A stretch of DNA of 14,231 nt from Flavobacteriales bacterium UBA7519 (lineage in GTDB: Bacteria; Bacteroidota; Bacteroidia; Flavobacteriales; Weeksellaceae), in NCBI GenBank assembly GCA_002476905.1, contig DLND01000129.1, positions 3,300-17,530 on the forward strand, written 5' to 3'. Each line of letters starts with the position of its first letter. The stretch's first letter is position 1. This document shows, one piece after another, positions 1 through 7,949 of this stretch. The notes beneath the pieces were generated by a model that was given only the letters and a program-made list of their open reading frames with translations, was not told the origin of the DNA and did no database searches. The position numbers and the translations under genes are program-made.

Positions 1-1987
1 TTGCGAATGTGCTTTGACCAGTAGAATTCCAATTAACAATTCCAAAAGCTTGTCCTAAGCCATCAGGAGAAGTACTTGTCATTCCTAAAATATTACAAGT
101 GCTTGTTACATTCCACGTAGCTGTAGGAATGGTTCCCCCATTAGAATTATGATTATAAACAGAACCGGCATTAAAAACAAGAGTTCCGGTATTAGTGATG
201 GCTGTAGTGGTAGATTGATTCCATGTTCCATTAACCGTATTAGTTCCTGAAATTGAAAATGAAGCATTAACCGTTAAAAAACCACCAGAATCTACCGTAA
301 TATTTTTAGAAGTTGCAGAAGTTGCAGAAGCTGCAACGGTAATTGTATGTCCTGTTCTAATAGTAATCGATGTAGCAGATGAAGTAGGTGCAGATGTGGC
401 ATCTATCCAATTAGAATTATCTGATGATGATTCCCAACTGCCTATTGTTGCCCAGTTTCCGGGAGAACCAGTTTGTTTGGTTCGGAAATAATCTGTTGCA
501 GCAGTCGCAATTATGATATTGAAAGTAGATGAGTCCACATTTGAAAATCCAGATGTTGCAGCCGTTAACTTCAAACCCGTTCCTACAACACTGTGTTGCA
601 ACGTTGAAAAAGTAGCTAAACCCGATGATGCCGCAGAAGAAACAGGCGTTCCGGAAAGAGTCCCTGTAGATGTTATTGATACAGACGAAGTAAAGTTTCT
701 GTCCCTATTTCCATTAACATCATCCGCAGACACAGTAACAGCTGGCGTCATTGAAACATTAATCGCTGTATTGGATGGCTGTTGGACAAAATTCAGTTTT
801 GTGGCTACAACTGTGATTTCATTGTTGTTTGCACCAGATTCTATAGCGGTTCCTGTTCCGCTGTCAAACTGTGTGGAAGTTGCAGATGAAGCTGTTGTAA
901 AATTACTTCCATCGATTTTAAAAGCCAGATTCAGACCATCAACCGTAGTTGGCAACGTCCCTCCCAAAGCATTTTTCAACCAAACTTTAAGTAAATATGT
1001 TTTTGTACCATTATCCGACACATTTCCTAAATTCGCGGTATCAATGCCGCTGAAAGTGATATTGGTTGCATTTACAGTTCCTGTGATCGAGTTTGCGCCA
1101 TCAGACAATTCTGCACCAGCGATAGCCTGAGTCCAGTCTGCTATATCATTACCTGTTCCTTGTGGAATAACAATCTGATTAATTAATGTAGGCAAACTAT
1201 CATTTCCACCAGATGTGTTGGCATCATCAGTAACCAAAAAATCAAAATTCAAAACTGATGCGCCCTGCGTAGTAATCAACGAAGAAATGGTTGTGGGTTC
1301 AGTTCCTGAACCTGCGGTCACACCCGAATAAGAAGAAGCTGTTGCAGAGGCCGTTATTGAAAAATCATCAATTGAAACAGCATTATCTCCTCCTGTTGGA
1401 TCTGTTGTTACCCACGTGATGCCAAAAGATTGTCCATTAGCAATACTAAGCCCTGTTAAAGATAATGATCTGGGAGTAGACGCACCCGCCGTTCCTGTTG
1501 TGGTACCTGCAAAATCAGCTGCATTCAAAGTTGTGTTTGTTGCCAACTGCCCTGTCCCAGTAACATCCCAGCCAGAAGTATTATTAAATGTCCATTGCTC
1601 ATAATTCCAAGCAATAGAAAGAGCGGTAATTGTCGATCCAGAATTATTAACAAAACTAACAGTATATGTAATATTACCAACAGCTCCAGTACGTAAAGCT
1701 CCCAAACTAGAATCCGTAGTATTTGAAAAGCCATAATAGCCACCTGAAGTTCCGGGTGAAGCAGTTATACCTCTGTAGGCTGCCGTAGCCGAAGAGCTAA
1801 AAGTCCAACCTGCAGGGATTGTAGCATTAGCATTCTCTAAACTATTTGGATTATAGGGCGTGTTAAAATTATCTGACTTGGAATAAGGCAAACTGGTTAT
1901 ACTTACTTGTCCGTAAAGAAAAAAAGTAACAAATAGTAAGAAAAAACCGAAGATAATTCTACGATTAGAAAATAAATAATTTTTCAT
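1..1987 (-). CDS. Large secreted surface protein, N-terminal part (runs off the left edge)
   Basis: I read this frame directly from the ATG at 1987; it is open for 662 codons to the window edge, so the C-terminus is missing. Residues 1-26 (MKNYLFSNRRIIFGFFLLFV, then TFFLYG) form a signal peptide with a basic start, a long hydrophobic core and likely cleavage before Q27. Residues about 35-215 look like a beta-sandwich module ending in DNAVSIDDFSITA, a common end of lectin-like domains in flavobacterial exoproteins. Residues about 395-481 (beginning ATKLNFVQQPSNTAINVS) resemble a bacterial Ig-like domain. From about 497 the DYFRTKQTGSPGNW and ITIRTGHTITV segments resemble repeat regions of large flavobacterial secreted proteins. 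Composition is rich in Ser, Thr, Asn and Gly with almost no Cys. By family habit the missing end probably carries a type IX secretion sorting domain; that is inference. Role is probably adhesion or glycan contact; no catalytic motif was seen. Confidence 0.85.
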   Translation of the reverse strand, partial: MKNYLFSNRRIIFGFFLLFVTFFLYGQVSITSLPYSKSDNFNTPYNPNSLENANATIPAGWTFSSSATAAYRGITASPGTSGGYYGFSNTTDSSLGALRTGAVGNITYTVSFVNNSGSTITALSIAWNYEQWTFNNTSGWDVTGTGQLATNTTLNAADFAGTTTGTAGASTPRSLSLTGLSIANGQSFGITWVTTDPTGGDNAVSIDDFSITASATASSYSGVTAGSGTEPTTISSLITTQGASVLNFDFLVTDDANTSGGNDSLPTLINQIVIPQGTGNDIADWTQAIAGAELSDGANSITGTVNATNITFSGIDTANLGNVSDNGTKTYLLKVWLKNALGGTLPTTVDGLNLAFKIDGSNFTTASSATSTQFDSGTGTAIESGANNNEITVVATKLNFVQQPSNTAINVSMTPAVTVSADDVNGNRDRNFTSSVSITSTGTLSGTPVSSAASSGLATFSTLQHSVVGTGLKLTAATSGFSNVDSSTFNIIIATAATDYFRTKQTGSPGNWATIGSWESSSDNSNWIDATSAPTSSATSITIRTGHTITVAASATSATSKNITVDSGGFLTVNASFSISGTNTVNGTWNQSTTTAITNTGTLVFNAGSVYNHNSNGGTIPTATWNVTSTCNILGMTSTSPDGLGQAFGIVNWNSTGQSTFA

Positions 1988-2011
1988 TTTTAGTTTGTGT
2001 TATAACTGAGG

Positions 2012-2045
2012 CAAATATAAATTATATTTATATACCCATATACAA
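2012..2045 (-). promoter_or_regulatory. Promoter candidate for the secreted surface protein
   Basis: Read on the minus strand, 2019-2012 is TATATTTG, a perfect match to the Bacteroidota -7 element TAnnTTTG. A TTG at 2045-2043 lies 23 nt upstream, at the long end of the -33 spacing range. The box ends 24 nt before the ATG, so the untranslated leader would be short. Confidence 0.5.
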
Positions 2046-2075
2046 TACAATAAAATTTAACATAATCTTAATCAA

Positions 2076-2855
2076 TTACTTAATATAAATCATTTGCCTG
2101 CTGAGATTCTCGAGATGAAGGATTCTACGGAAAGGACTTTCTACATTATTCAGCTTTTCTTTTTGGTGGATGTAACTGTATCTGGAAGACATATTATACA
2201 TATTAGAAACCAGCACCAGCCAGCACTCCTCAGATTTACCGTCATATAAAGGATATTTTGAATTCTTCTTCTTAATAACATCCAGAATCTTCTCCGAATC
2301 TAGCTCATCAAAAAGTGAAAAACTGTATTCCAGAAATAAAAAAACACCCTTTGGAGAGGGCGTTCTTCTTATATTTTTTACAAATCCTGTTTTCTTATTA
2401 TTCGTAACAGCAGATAAAATCTCTTTGGTAAGCTTTTCCTGCTGGCAGAATATTTCAGGATTCTGATAATCGATATCCAGATAATGAATACCAAACAGAC
2501 TTTTGTATTGATTAAGCTCCTGTTCTACGTCACGAAATACAGTGTTAATATAGCTTTCTTTTTTCTTCAGCTCAAAATGATTGATAATCTCCGAAACTTC
2601 TAACCCAATTTTTTTTCCTTTATAATTAATAATAAAATCCGGGCTTTCGCTGGTGAGATTTTCTATTTCCATTTCTGGAAAGTGACTAAAAAAAGTGTTT
2701 AGAAGTAATAATTCAGTCTTTTTCTGATATTCTTCACGTTCGTTAAGGTTAGCATCTCCGATGGTGTGATACCATTTGATAAGATTTTCTGCACCAAAAC
2801 TCTTTGACGCCACACATATTTCCAGATTTTTCCGAAGATCTTCACAAAAAACCAT
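2076..2855 (-). CDS. Hypothetical protein with a PD-(D/E)XK-nuclease-like patch
   Basis: A 259-residue protein that I cannot assign to a named family. No signal peptide or membrane segment is visible, so it is probably cytoplasmic. The middle is rich in Lys and Glu and predicted largely helical. Residues 72-89 carry P72-D73-F followed by a GKK turn and G-L-E86-V-S88-E, the beta-hairpin layout of PD-(D/E)XK nuclease-fold domains (PD ... ExK), with Ser in place of the final Lys. A later hydrophobic strand (CWLVLVSN, 211-218) and a C-terminal FRRILHLEN segment could complete an alpha/beta fold. The gene stands alone: the surface-protein gene lies 88 bp downstream on the same strand and the upstream neighbour is divergent. 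The ATG at 2855 is the first in frame; no clear ribosome binding site or exact -7 box precedes it. The coding region is confident; the nuclease-fold assignment is tentative. Confidence 0.7.
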   Translation of the reverse strand: MVFCEDLRKNLEICVASKSFGAENLIKWYHTIGDANLNEREEYQKKTELLLLNTFFSHFPEMEIENLTSESPDFIINYKGKKIGLEVSEIINHFELKKKESYINTVFRDVEQELNQYKSLFGIHYLDIDYQNPEIFCQQEKLTKEILSAVTNNKKTGFVKNIRRTPSPKGVFLFLEYSFSLFDELDSEKILDVIKKKNSKYPLYDGKSEECWLVLVSNMYNMSSRYSYIHQKEKLNNVESPFRRILHLENLSRQMIYIK

Positions 2856-3022
2856 AGCCTAAATATTTATCATTAAACCTCAACTAATTTAGTAATTAAT
2901 TGATTTCAAAATAATTATATGAATAAAATTTAATATAATCACTAGTTCATAAAACCATATGATGAAGAAAATATACTCCTGAATTCTGAAAATATGACAA
3001 AAAAAAATTAAAAGATTTCTCC

Positions 3023-3068
3023 TGATGAAGCTTGATTTATCATCAACAAAAACTAATCATTATATTTG
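3023..3068 (+). promoter_or_regulatory. Promoter candidate for the GT35-like gene, with an upstream inverted repeat
   Basis: TATATTTG at 3061-3068 matches the Bacteroidota -7 element exactly and ends 36 nt before the ATG at 3105. The nearest upstream TTG (3032-3034) is 26 nt away, longer than usual. It lies inside an inverted repeat TGATGA-N11-TCATCA (3023-3028 with 3040-3045), which could be an operator or chance. The rest of the 249-bp gap between the two divergent genes (2856-3104) is AT-rich with nothing else recognised. Confidence 0.45.
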
Positions 3069-3104
3069 CAAGCTTATAGAAGACCTTAAAAATATATATG
3101 AACT

Positions 3105-4757
3105 ATGGATTTTAAAAATTTTAAGATGCCTTACAGCATCAATCCAAACTATTCTAAGAGAACAGCTTATTTCTCTATGGAGTTTGCAATAGACCAGGCT
3201 CTGAAAATATACAGCGGCGGACTGGGCTTCCTGGCAGGATCACATATGAGAAGTGCATATAATCTAAAACAGGATTTTGTAGGAATCGGGATTCTTTGGA
3301 AATACGGCTACTATGATCAGGCTAGAAACCAGGATCAGACACTTAATCCGATCTGGACTAAAAAAATGTACAGTTTTCTTGAAGATACTGGTATCAAATT
3401 CCAAATCGAAATTCACAATGCTCCAGTTTGGGTCAAAGTATGGTATCTGAATCCGGAAACCTTCAAAACATGTCCTATGTTTTTCCTAAGTACAGATGTG
3501 CCAGAAAACGATCATATTTCTAAAACCATCTGTCATAAATTATACGATGCTAATGAATCTACAAAATTAGCGCAATACATTCTTCTTGGAAAAGGCGGTG
3601 CAAAACTTCTGGACGAAATGAATCTGGAAAGAGACGTTTATCACCTGAATGAAGCTCATGGACTGCCAGCAGCTTTTTACCTTCTAAGAAAATACGGTGG
3701 CGATCTTTCTAAAGTAAAAGAAAAACTGGTTTTTACAACCCACACACCGGAAGAAGCTGGAAACGAAAAACACAACCTATACCATTGCCACGATATGTCT
3801 TATTTCTGCGGAGTGAGCATAGACGAGGTCAAAAAAATCGAAGGTGTAGATGATGACAGATTCAACCACTCCCTTTGTGCGCTCAGAATGTCAAGAATTT
3901 CCAATGCGGTTTCACAGTTACACGGCGTGGTTTCTAGAGATATGTGGAACAAATATCCTGGAATCTGCGAAATCAAATCCATCACCAACGCTCAGGAATT
4001 CAAATATTGGGCAGATAAACCTCTGTATGACGCAAAAGATGAAAGCGATGATTCGCTTTTCGATTACAGGAAAAGACATCTTAAGAAAAGAATGTTCACG
4101 ATAGTTGCAGATCAAACAGGAAAATTATTTGATCCAAATGTGCTTACTATTGTGTGGGCAAGAAGATTTGCCGGATACAAAAGAGCAGACCTTTTATTGG
4201 CAGACAAAGAGCGTTTCAGAAAAATGCTGGAAAACTCTAAATATCCTGTTCAGATTATCTGGGCCGGAAAACCATATCCGATGGATTATGGCGCTATTTC
4301 CACTTTCAATAACCTGGTAGAAGAAAGTAAGAATCACAAAAATATGGCGGTGCTTACAGGATACGAATTATCACTAAGTAAATCTCTAAAACAGGGTTCT
4401 GATATCTGGCTAAACAACCCGAGAGTTCCCAGAGAAGCATCTGGAACCAGCGGTATGACAGCAGCGATGAATGGCTCCGTCAATCTTTCTACAGATGATG
4501 GATGGATTCCGGAATTTGCAAAACATGGTGAAAACTCTTTTGTAGTTCCAAAAGCTGATTATCATAACTGGCAACAAATTGAGCAGGATAACTTCGACCT
4601 AAAAAATCTTTACGAAGTTTTGGAAAACCAAATCATCCCGACTTACTATGAAAATCCTAATCAGTGGAGAAAAATAGTTCATACAGCAATGGATGATGTA
4701 AAAATCCAATTCGGAAGTGATAGAATGGCGGACGAATATTACAAATTGCTTTACTAA
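3105..4757 (+). CDS. GT35 alpha-glucan phosphorylase-family protein lacking the PLP lysine
   Basis: A 550-residue protein of the short bacterial/archaeal glycogen phosphorylase family (GT35). Family landmarks are present: AYFSMEFAIDQALKIYSGGL (21-40), HLNEAHG (180-186), FTTHTPEEAGNE (210-221), the phosphate/sugar-site segment WARRFAGYKRADLL (351-364) and IIWAGKP (384-390). Active GT35 enzymes hold pyridoxal phosphate on the Lys of the signature EASGxxxMK..MN. Here residues 444-456 read EASGTSGMTAAMN: the cofactor Lys is Thr452 (codon ACA at 4458-4460). The usual TNGVH-type loop is also altered (TNAQE, 294-298). Canonical members release glucose-1-phosphate from alpha-glucans; without the Schiff-base Lys, classical phosphorolysis is doubtful. 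It may be a glycan-binding or regulatory paralogue, or use another mechanism. At 550 residues it is shorter than the roughly 800-residue classical enzymes. The gene stands alone between a -7 box and a terminator. Automatic annotation would probably call it glgP. Confidence 0.88.
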   Translation: MDFKNFKMPYSINPNYSKRTAYFSMEFAIDQALKIYSGGLGFLAGSHMRSAYNLKQDFVGIGILWKYGYYDQARNQDQTLNPIWTKKMYSFLEDTGIKFQIEIHNAPVWVKVWYLNPETFKTCPMFFLSTDVPENDHISKTICHKLYDANESTKLAQYILLGKGGAKLLDEMNLERDVYHLNEAHGLPAAFYLLRKYGGDLSKVKEKLVFTTHTPEEAGNEKHNLYHCHDMSYFCGVSIDEVKKIEGVDDDRFNHSLCALRMSRISNAVSQLHGVVSRDMWNKYPGICEIKSITNAQEFKYWADKPLYDAKDESDDSLFDYRKRHLKKRMFTIVADQTGKLFDPNVLTIVWARRFAGYKRADLLLADKERFRKMLENSKYPVQIIWAGKPYPMDYGAISTFNNLVEESKNHKNMAVLTGYELSLSKSLKQGSDIWLNNPRVPREASGTSGMTAAMNGSVNLSTDDGWIPEFAKHGENSFVVPKADYHNWQQIEQDNFDLKNLYEVLENQIIPTYYENPNQWRKIVHTAMDDVKIQFGSDRMADEYYKLLY

Positions 4758-4789
4758 TTATTAATGATGAATTATTAATTATAAAATTC

Positions 4790-4822
4790 AAAACCCTGAC
4801 TTCTTTGAAATCAGGGTTTTTT
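4790..4822 (+). terminator. Intrinsic terminator of the GT35-like gene, possibly bidirectional
   Basis: A 10-bp perfect stem (AAAACCCTGA at 4790-4799 with TCAGGGTTTT at 4811-4820) is followed by a T run. An inner TTC/GAA pairing (4801-4803 with 4807-4809) tightens the loop. It lies 32 bp after the stop codon. aceA ends convergently at 4870 and the minus-strand reading also has a T-rich tail (TTTTGAATTTTA), so it may stop transcription from both sides. No other hairpin was seen in this gap. Confidence 0.85.
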
Positions 4823-4869
4823 GTTGACCTATTTCGAAATTCAACAATTATAATATGGATTAATGAGCC

Positions 4870-6150
4870 TTAATGAAACTGTGCTGTTTCTGTAGAATCT
4901 TTCATCGCTACAGTTGCAGATTTTCCGCTGGTAATTACGGTTTGTATTTCATCAAAATAACCTGTGCCTACAAATGACTGGTGTTTTACAGCCCGGAAAC
5001 CTTTTTTCTGCAGTTCAAATTCTCTTTCTTGCAATTCAGAATAACCTGCCATTCCTCGTTCTTTGTAAGCTAATGCCAATTCGAACATTGCCGTATTCAA
5101 AGCGTGGAAACCTGCCAATGTGATAAATTGAAATTTATATCCCATTTTTGCCAACTCTTCGCGGAAGTTTTCCATTTCTTCAACCGTCAATTTTGCAGCC
5201 CAGTTAAAAGACGGAGAACAGTTATAAGCCAGCATTTTATTTGGAAACTTAGCGTGGATTCCTTCCGCAAATCGTCTTGCATATTCCAAATCCGGATTTG
5301 AAGTTTCCATCCAAATCAAATCTGCGTAAGGGGCATAAGACAAACCTCTATCAATCCCTTGTTCTACTCCATTATTTACCACGTAAAAACCTTCCGAAGT
5401 TCTTTCTCCAGTCACAAATTTTTTATCTCTGTCATCGATATCAGAAGTTAATAAATCCGCTGCATCTGCATCTGTTCTCGCAACAATCACAGATGGAACA
5501 CCGCAAACATCTGCCGCCAATCTCGCAGCAATCAATTTATTAATCGCTTCTTGGGTTGGAACCAGAACTTTTCCGCCGAGATGTCCGCATTTTTTAGCGG
5601 ATGACAATTGATCTTCAAAATGAACACCTGCTGCACCAGCTTCAATCATTTGTTTCATCAATTCAAAAGCATTCAGATTTCCACCGAAACCAGCTTCTGC
5701 ATCAGCAACGATTGGAACGAGATATTCTTTTTCTCCACCTCCGTTCACCGATTGGATTTGATCTGCCCTAAGCAAAGCATTATTGATTTTTTTAACTACA
5801 GAAGGCACCGAATTGGCTGGATAAAGTGACTGGTCTGGATACATTTCTCCGGAAAGATTAGCATCGGCAGCCACCTGCCAACCGGAAAGATAGATTGCTT
5901 CCAATCCAGCATCAACTTCTTGTACAGCCTGATTTCCTGTGAGAGCCCCAAGCCCAGCAACCCAGTCCTGATTATTTAATTTCTCCCAAAGTTTTCGAGA
6001 CATTTCAGTAGCGATTGTATACTCTAGTTTGTATGAACCTCTCAGTTTCAGTACATCTTCTGCAGAATAAGGTCTTGTGATACCGCTCCATCTCGGATTT
6101 GTGATCCAGTCTTGTTCCAAACCCTGAACCTGTTCTTGTTTTGTTTGCAT
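4870..6150 (-). CDS. aceA: Isocitrate lyase
   Basis: A 426-residue cytoplasmic enzyme that cleaves isocitrate to glyoxylate and succinate, the first step of the glyoxylate bypass. The catalytic signature KKCGHLGGK is intact at residues 186-194, with nucleophilic Cys188 (codon at 5589-5587). Metal- and substrate-binding segments are present: WQVAADAN (91-98), [10 protein letters not shown] (148-157) and the later [10 protein letters not shown]. Length fits the short bacterial isocitrate lyase class (about 430 residues). It ends with the usual C-terminal helix region plus a short polar tail. It lies 97 bp downstream of aceB on the same strand. No TAnnTTTG box was found in that gap, so expression probably depends on the aceB promoter; a hairpin at 6192-6226 could adjust the ratio of the two products. 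Start ATG at 6150 (MQTKQEQ) precedes the usual N-terminal W-x-x-NPRW motif by 14 residues. Confidence 0.98.
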   Translation of the reverse strand: MQTKQEQVQGLEQDWITNPRWSGITRPYSAEDVLKLRGSYKLEYTIATEMSRKLWEKLNNQDWVAGLGALTGNQAVQEVDAGLEAIYLSGWQVAADANLSGEMYPDQSLYPANSVPSVVKKINNALLRADQIQSVNGGGEKEYLVPIVADAEAGFGGNLNAFELMKQMIEAGAAGVHFEDQLSSAKKCGHLGGKVLVPTQEAINKLIAARLAADVCGVPSVIVARTDADAADLLTSDIDDRDKKFVTGERTSEGFYVVNNGVEQGIDRGLSYAPYADLIWMETSNPDLEYARRFAEGIHAKFPNKMLAYNCSPSFNWAAKLTVEEMENFREELAKMGYKFQFITLAGFHALNTAMFELALAYKERGMAGYSELQEREFELQKKGFRAVKHQSFVGTGYFDEIQTVITSGKSATVAMKDSTETAQFH

Positions 6151-6191
6151 AAATTTTGTGATTTAGTATGATTATTTAAATATTGTTCAAG

Positions 6192-6226
6192 AAGAGATAT
6201 GAGATAGGTTTTATTTCTCACCTCTT
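6192..6226. promoter_or_regulatory. Inverted repeat between aceB and aceA
   Basis: AAGAG-ATA-TGAGA (6192-6204) pairs with TCTCA-C-CTCTT (6216-6226), giving two 5-bp stems separated by a small asymmetric internal loop and an 11-nt apical loop. In the aceBA transcript it lies 42 nt upstream of the aceA start codon. It has no T run on the minus-strand side, so it does not look like a terminator for aceB; an mRNA-stabilising or processing hairpin is more likely. A T-rich stretch does follow it on the plus strand, where no gene is read. Confidence 0.35.
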
Positions 6227-6247
6227 AGTTTTTATTTTTTATTAGGG

Positions 6248-7822
6248 TTAGATAAACGGGTATGCTTTCAGTGTGAGAAATTCCTCGAAGCTATCCCAGA
6301 AAACCAATTCATTAAAAAGTTCCTTTGCTTGGTTAAATTTTCCGTTGTCAAAACGATCAGCTCCCACGTAATCCCGGATCTTAGAAATTTCTTCTTCCTC
6401 CCATTGCAAGACTAGTTCTTTTGTGAGAATCCTTTCATCATCCAAGACCGCTTCGTGTTTCAACCATTGCCATATTTGCGTTCTGGAAATCTCCGCCGTA
6501 GCAGCGTCTTCCATAAGATTGTAAAGCGCAGCAGCACCAATTCCCATAAGCCAGGACTCGATATAAAGAATACCAACATTAATATTTTTCCTGACACCAT
6601 TTTCAGTGATCGTACCAGCAGGAACTTCTAGTAATTCCGATTCTTTGATTTTATAATCAAACTGTTTATCTATCTGGTTTTTTCCTGTCATATAATGATC
6701 AAAAACTTCTTTTGCAACCGGCACCAGAGCAGGATGCGCCACCCATGTTCCATCGTGACCGTTCCGCACTTCGCGCTCTTTGTCATTTCTCACTTTTTCA
6801 AAAGCGGCATCGTTGGCTTCGTCATTATTTCTAACAGGAATCTGAGCTGCCATTCCGCCCATTGCGTGAACATTTCTTTTGTGACATATCTCGATAACTC
6901 TTTTTGCATACGCCTTCATAAAAGGCGACACCATTGTTACCTGATCTCGGTCCGGAAGAAGAAAGTGAGGATTATTTCTAAATTTTTTGATGTAGGAAAA
7001 TATATAATCCCAGCGCCCACAGTTTAAACCTGAACTATGATTTTTAAGCTCAAAAAGGATTTCATCTAACTGGAAAGAAGCCGTTATTGTTTCTATAAGA
7101 ACTGTTGCCTTGATAGTTCCCTGAGGAATGTCCAGATAATTTTGAGCAAACACAAAAACATCATTCCACCAGCGCGCTTCTTTATAGTGCTCAAGTTTTG
7201 GCAGGTAAAAATATGGGCCACTTCCATTTGCAATTAATCGCTTGGCGTTTCGGAAAAAGTATATTCCAAAATCAATTAAAGAGCCTGAAGCAAGTTCTCC
7301 TTCAATTTCTATATTTTTTTCAGGAAGATGCAACCCTCTTGGACGAATGAGAAGCACTGCTGTTTGTTCATTAAGCTTGTAGCTTTTTCCTTGTTCATTA
7401 GTAAAATCAATGGTTTTATTAATGGCATCCGTCAGATTAATCTGCCCCTGCATGCAATTTTCCCAAGTTGGAGAATTACTATCTTCAAAATCTGCCATAA
7501 ATGTATTGGCTCCGGAGTTAAGCGCATTGATAATCATTTTTCTATCAACTGGACCAGTAATCTCTACTCTTCTGTCCTGCAAGTCCGCCGGCATTTTAGC
7601 ACATATCCACTCTCCGTTTCGGATATGAATGGTTTCCGATGGAAAAGATGGGAGATCTCCTGCATCAAAGCGCAATTGTGTCTTTTTTCTTTCTTCTAAT
7701 AATTCGATTCTAGTAGGATTAAAATTCCTGTGAAGTTTAACTAAAAAATCAATTAATTCATCCGTAAAAATCTCTTTAAACTTGTTATCTGGAGAAATTT
7801 TTAATTGGCTCATCGTTTCCAT
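6248..7822 (-). CDS. aceB: Malate synthase (class A)
   Basis: A 524-residue cytoplasmic enzyme condensing glyoxylate with acetyl-CoA to malate, the second step of the glyoxylate bypass. The family signature is intact at 260-275 (KNHSSGLNCGRWDYIF). The catalytic arginine lies in LLIRPRGLHLPE (Arg162 by alignment with malate synthase A) and the catalytic base in MEDAATAEISR (Asp439). The TIM-barrel acetyl-CoA region VLIETITASFQLDEIL is at 241-256. The length matches malate synthase A and rules out the longer glcB type. It is the promoter-proximal gene of an aceB-aceA unit and is divergent from a RamB/ScfR-type regulator. The chosen ATG at 7822 (METMSQLK) is not certain: an in-frame ATG three codons later, at 7813 (MSQLK), is equally plausible. 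Regulation probably acts through the palindrome at 7875-7896, which overlaps the upstream part of its promoter. Confidence 0.97.
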   Translation of the reverse strand: METMSQLKISPDNKFKEIFTDELIDFLVKLHRNFNPTRIELLEERKKTQLRFDAGDLPSFPSETIHIRNGEWICAKMPADLQDRRVEITGPVDRKMIINALNSGANTFMADFEDSNSPTWENCMQGQINLTDAINKTIDFTNEQGKSYKLNEQTAVLLIRPRGLHLPEKNIEIEGELASGSLIDFGIYFFRNAKRLIANGSGPYFYLPKLEHYKEARWWNDVFVFAQNYLDIPQGTIKATVLIETITASFQLDEILFELKNHSSGLNCGRWDYIFSYIKKFRNNPHFLLPDRDQVTMVSPFMKAYAKRVIEICHKRNVHAMGGMAAQIPVRNNDEANDAAFEKVRNDKEREVRNGHDGTWVAHPALVPVAKEVFDHYMTGKNQIDKQFDYKIKESELLEVPAGTITENGVRKNINVGILYIESWLMGIGAAALYNLMEDAATAEISRTQIWQWLKHEAVLDDERILTKELVLQWEEEEISKIRDYVGADRFDNGKFNQAKELFNELVFWDSFEEFLTLKAYPFI

Positions 7823-7850
7823 AATTAAAATATTTTGTGATTTGGTTCGA

Positions 7851-7876
7851 CAAATATATAAAAAAGATTTTCACAA
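7851..7876 (-). promoter_or_regulatory. aceBA promoter candidate
   Basis: On the minus strand, 7858-7851 reads TATATTTG, an exact Bacteroidota -7 element, ending 28 nt before the aceB ATG. A possible -33 TTG lies at 7876-7874, 15 nt upstream (slightly short), and overlaps the edge of the 22-bp palindrome, so a protein bound there would be expected to interfere with or assist polymerase. Confidence 0.55.
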
Positions 7877-7896
7877 TTAGCGAACGTTCGCTAATT
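7875..7896. promoter_or_regulatory. 22-bp perfect palindrome, candidate operator of aceBA
   Basis: A perfect 22-bp palindrome with core GCGAACGTTCGC (7880-7891) and arms AATTA/TAATT on each side, centred between 7885 and 7886. It sits between divergent aceB and the regulator gene and abuts or overlaps the aceB -33 region. It is the longest perfect palindrome I noticed in the window and is G+C-rich at its centre against an AT-rich background. It probably binds a dimeric repressor or activator: the adjacent XRE regulator is the first candidate. A TetR-type fatty-acid regulator encoded elsewhere is the alternative, because operators with a CGAACGTTCG-like core suit that family. Confidence 0.7.
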
Positions 7897-7936
7897 AATT
7901 TTAAAAATTTATTATGCGAATAATCGCTTTAATATC

Positions 7937-7944
7937 TATCTTTG
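7937..7944 (+). promoter_or_regulatory. Possible -7 element of the regulator gene
   Basis: TATCTTTG fits TAnnTTTG exactly and is the only such plus-strand match seen near the regulator. It lies inside the longest reading of the gene (ATG at 7914) and just before the in-frame ATG at 7950. If real, it argues for the later start and for a very short or absent leader. No convincing -33 TTG was found. Confidence 0.25.
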
Positions 7945-7949
7945 ATTTT

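Noticed and set aside
513..1130. 205-codon plus-strand ORF
   Set aside because: It is antisense to the secreted surface protein, whose minus-strand frame is open throughout with a signal peptide and recognisable domains. The plus-strand product has no domain; it is a by-product of biased codon use.
1416..1743. Short ORFs on both strands inside the surface-protein gene
   Set aside because: Low-complexity translations in frames overlapping a clear coding region; no start signals.
4755..4783. Direct repeat of AATTATTAAT downstream of the GT35-like gene
   Set aside because: Short and purely A/T in an AT-rich gap; expected by chance and not an obvious attachment site.
5104..7699. Several plus-strand ORFs of 65-123 codons opposite aceA and aceB
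   Set aside because: All lie antisense to intact, well-conserved enzymes and show no recognisable motif.
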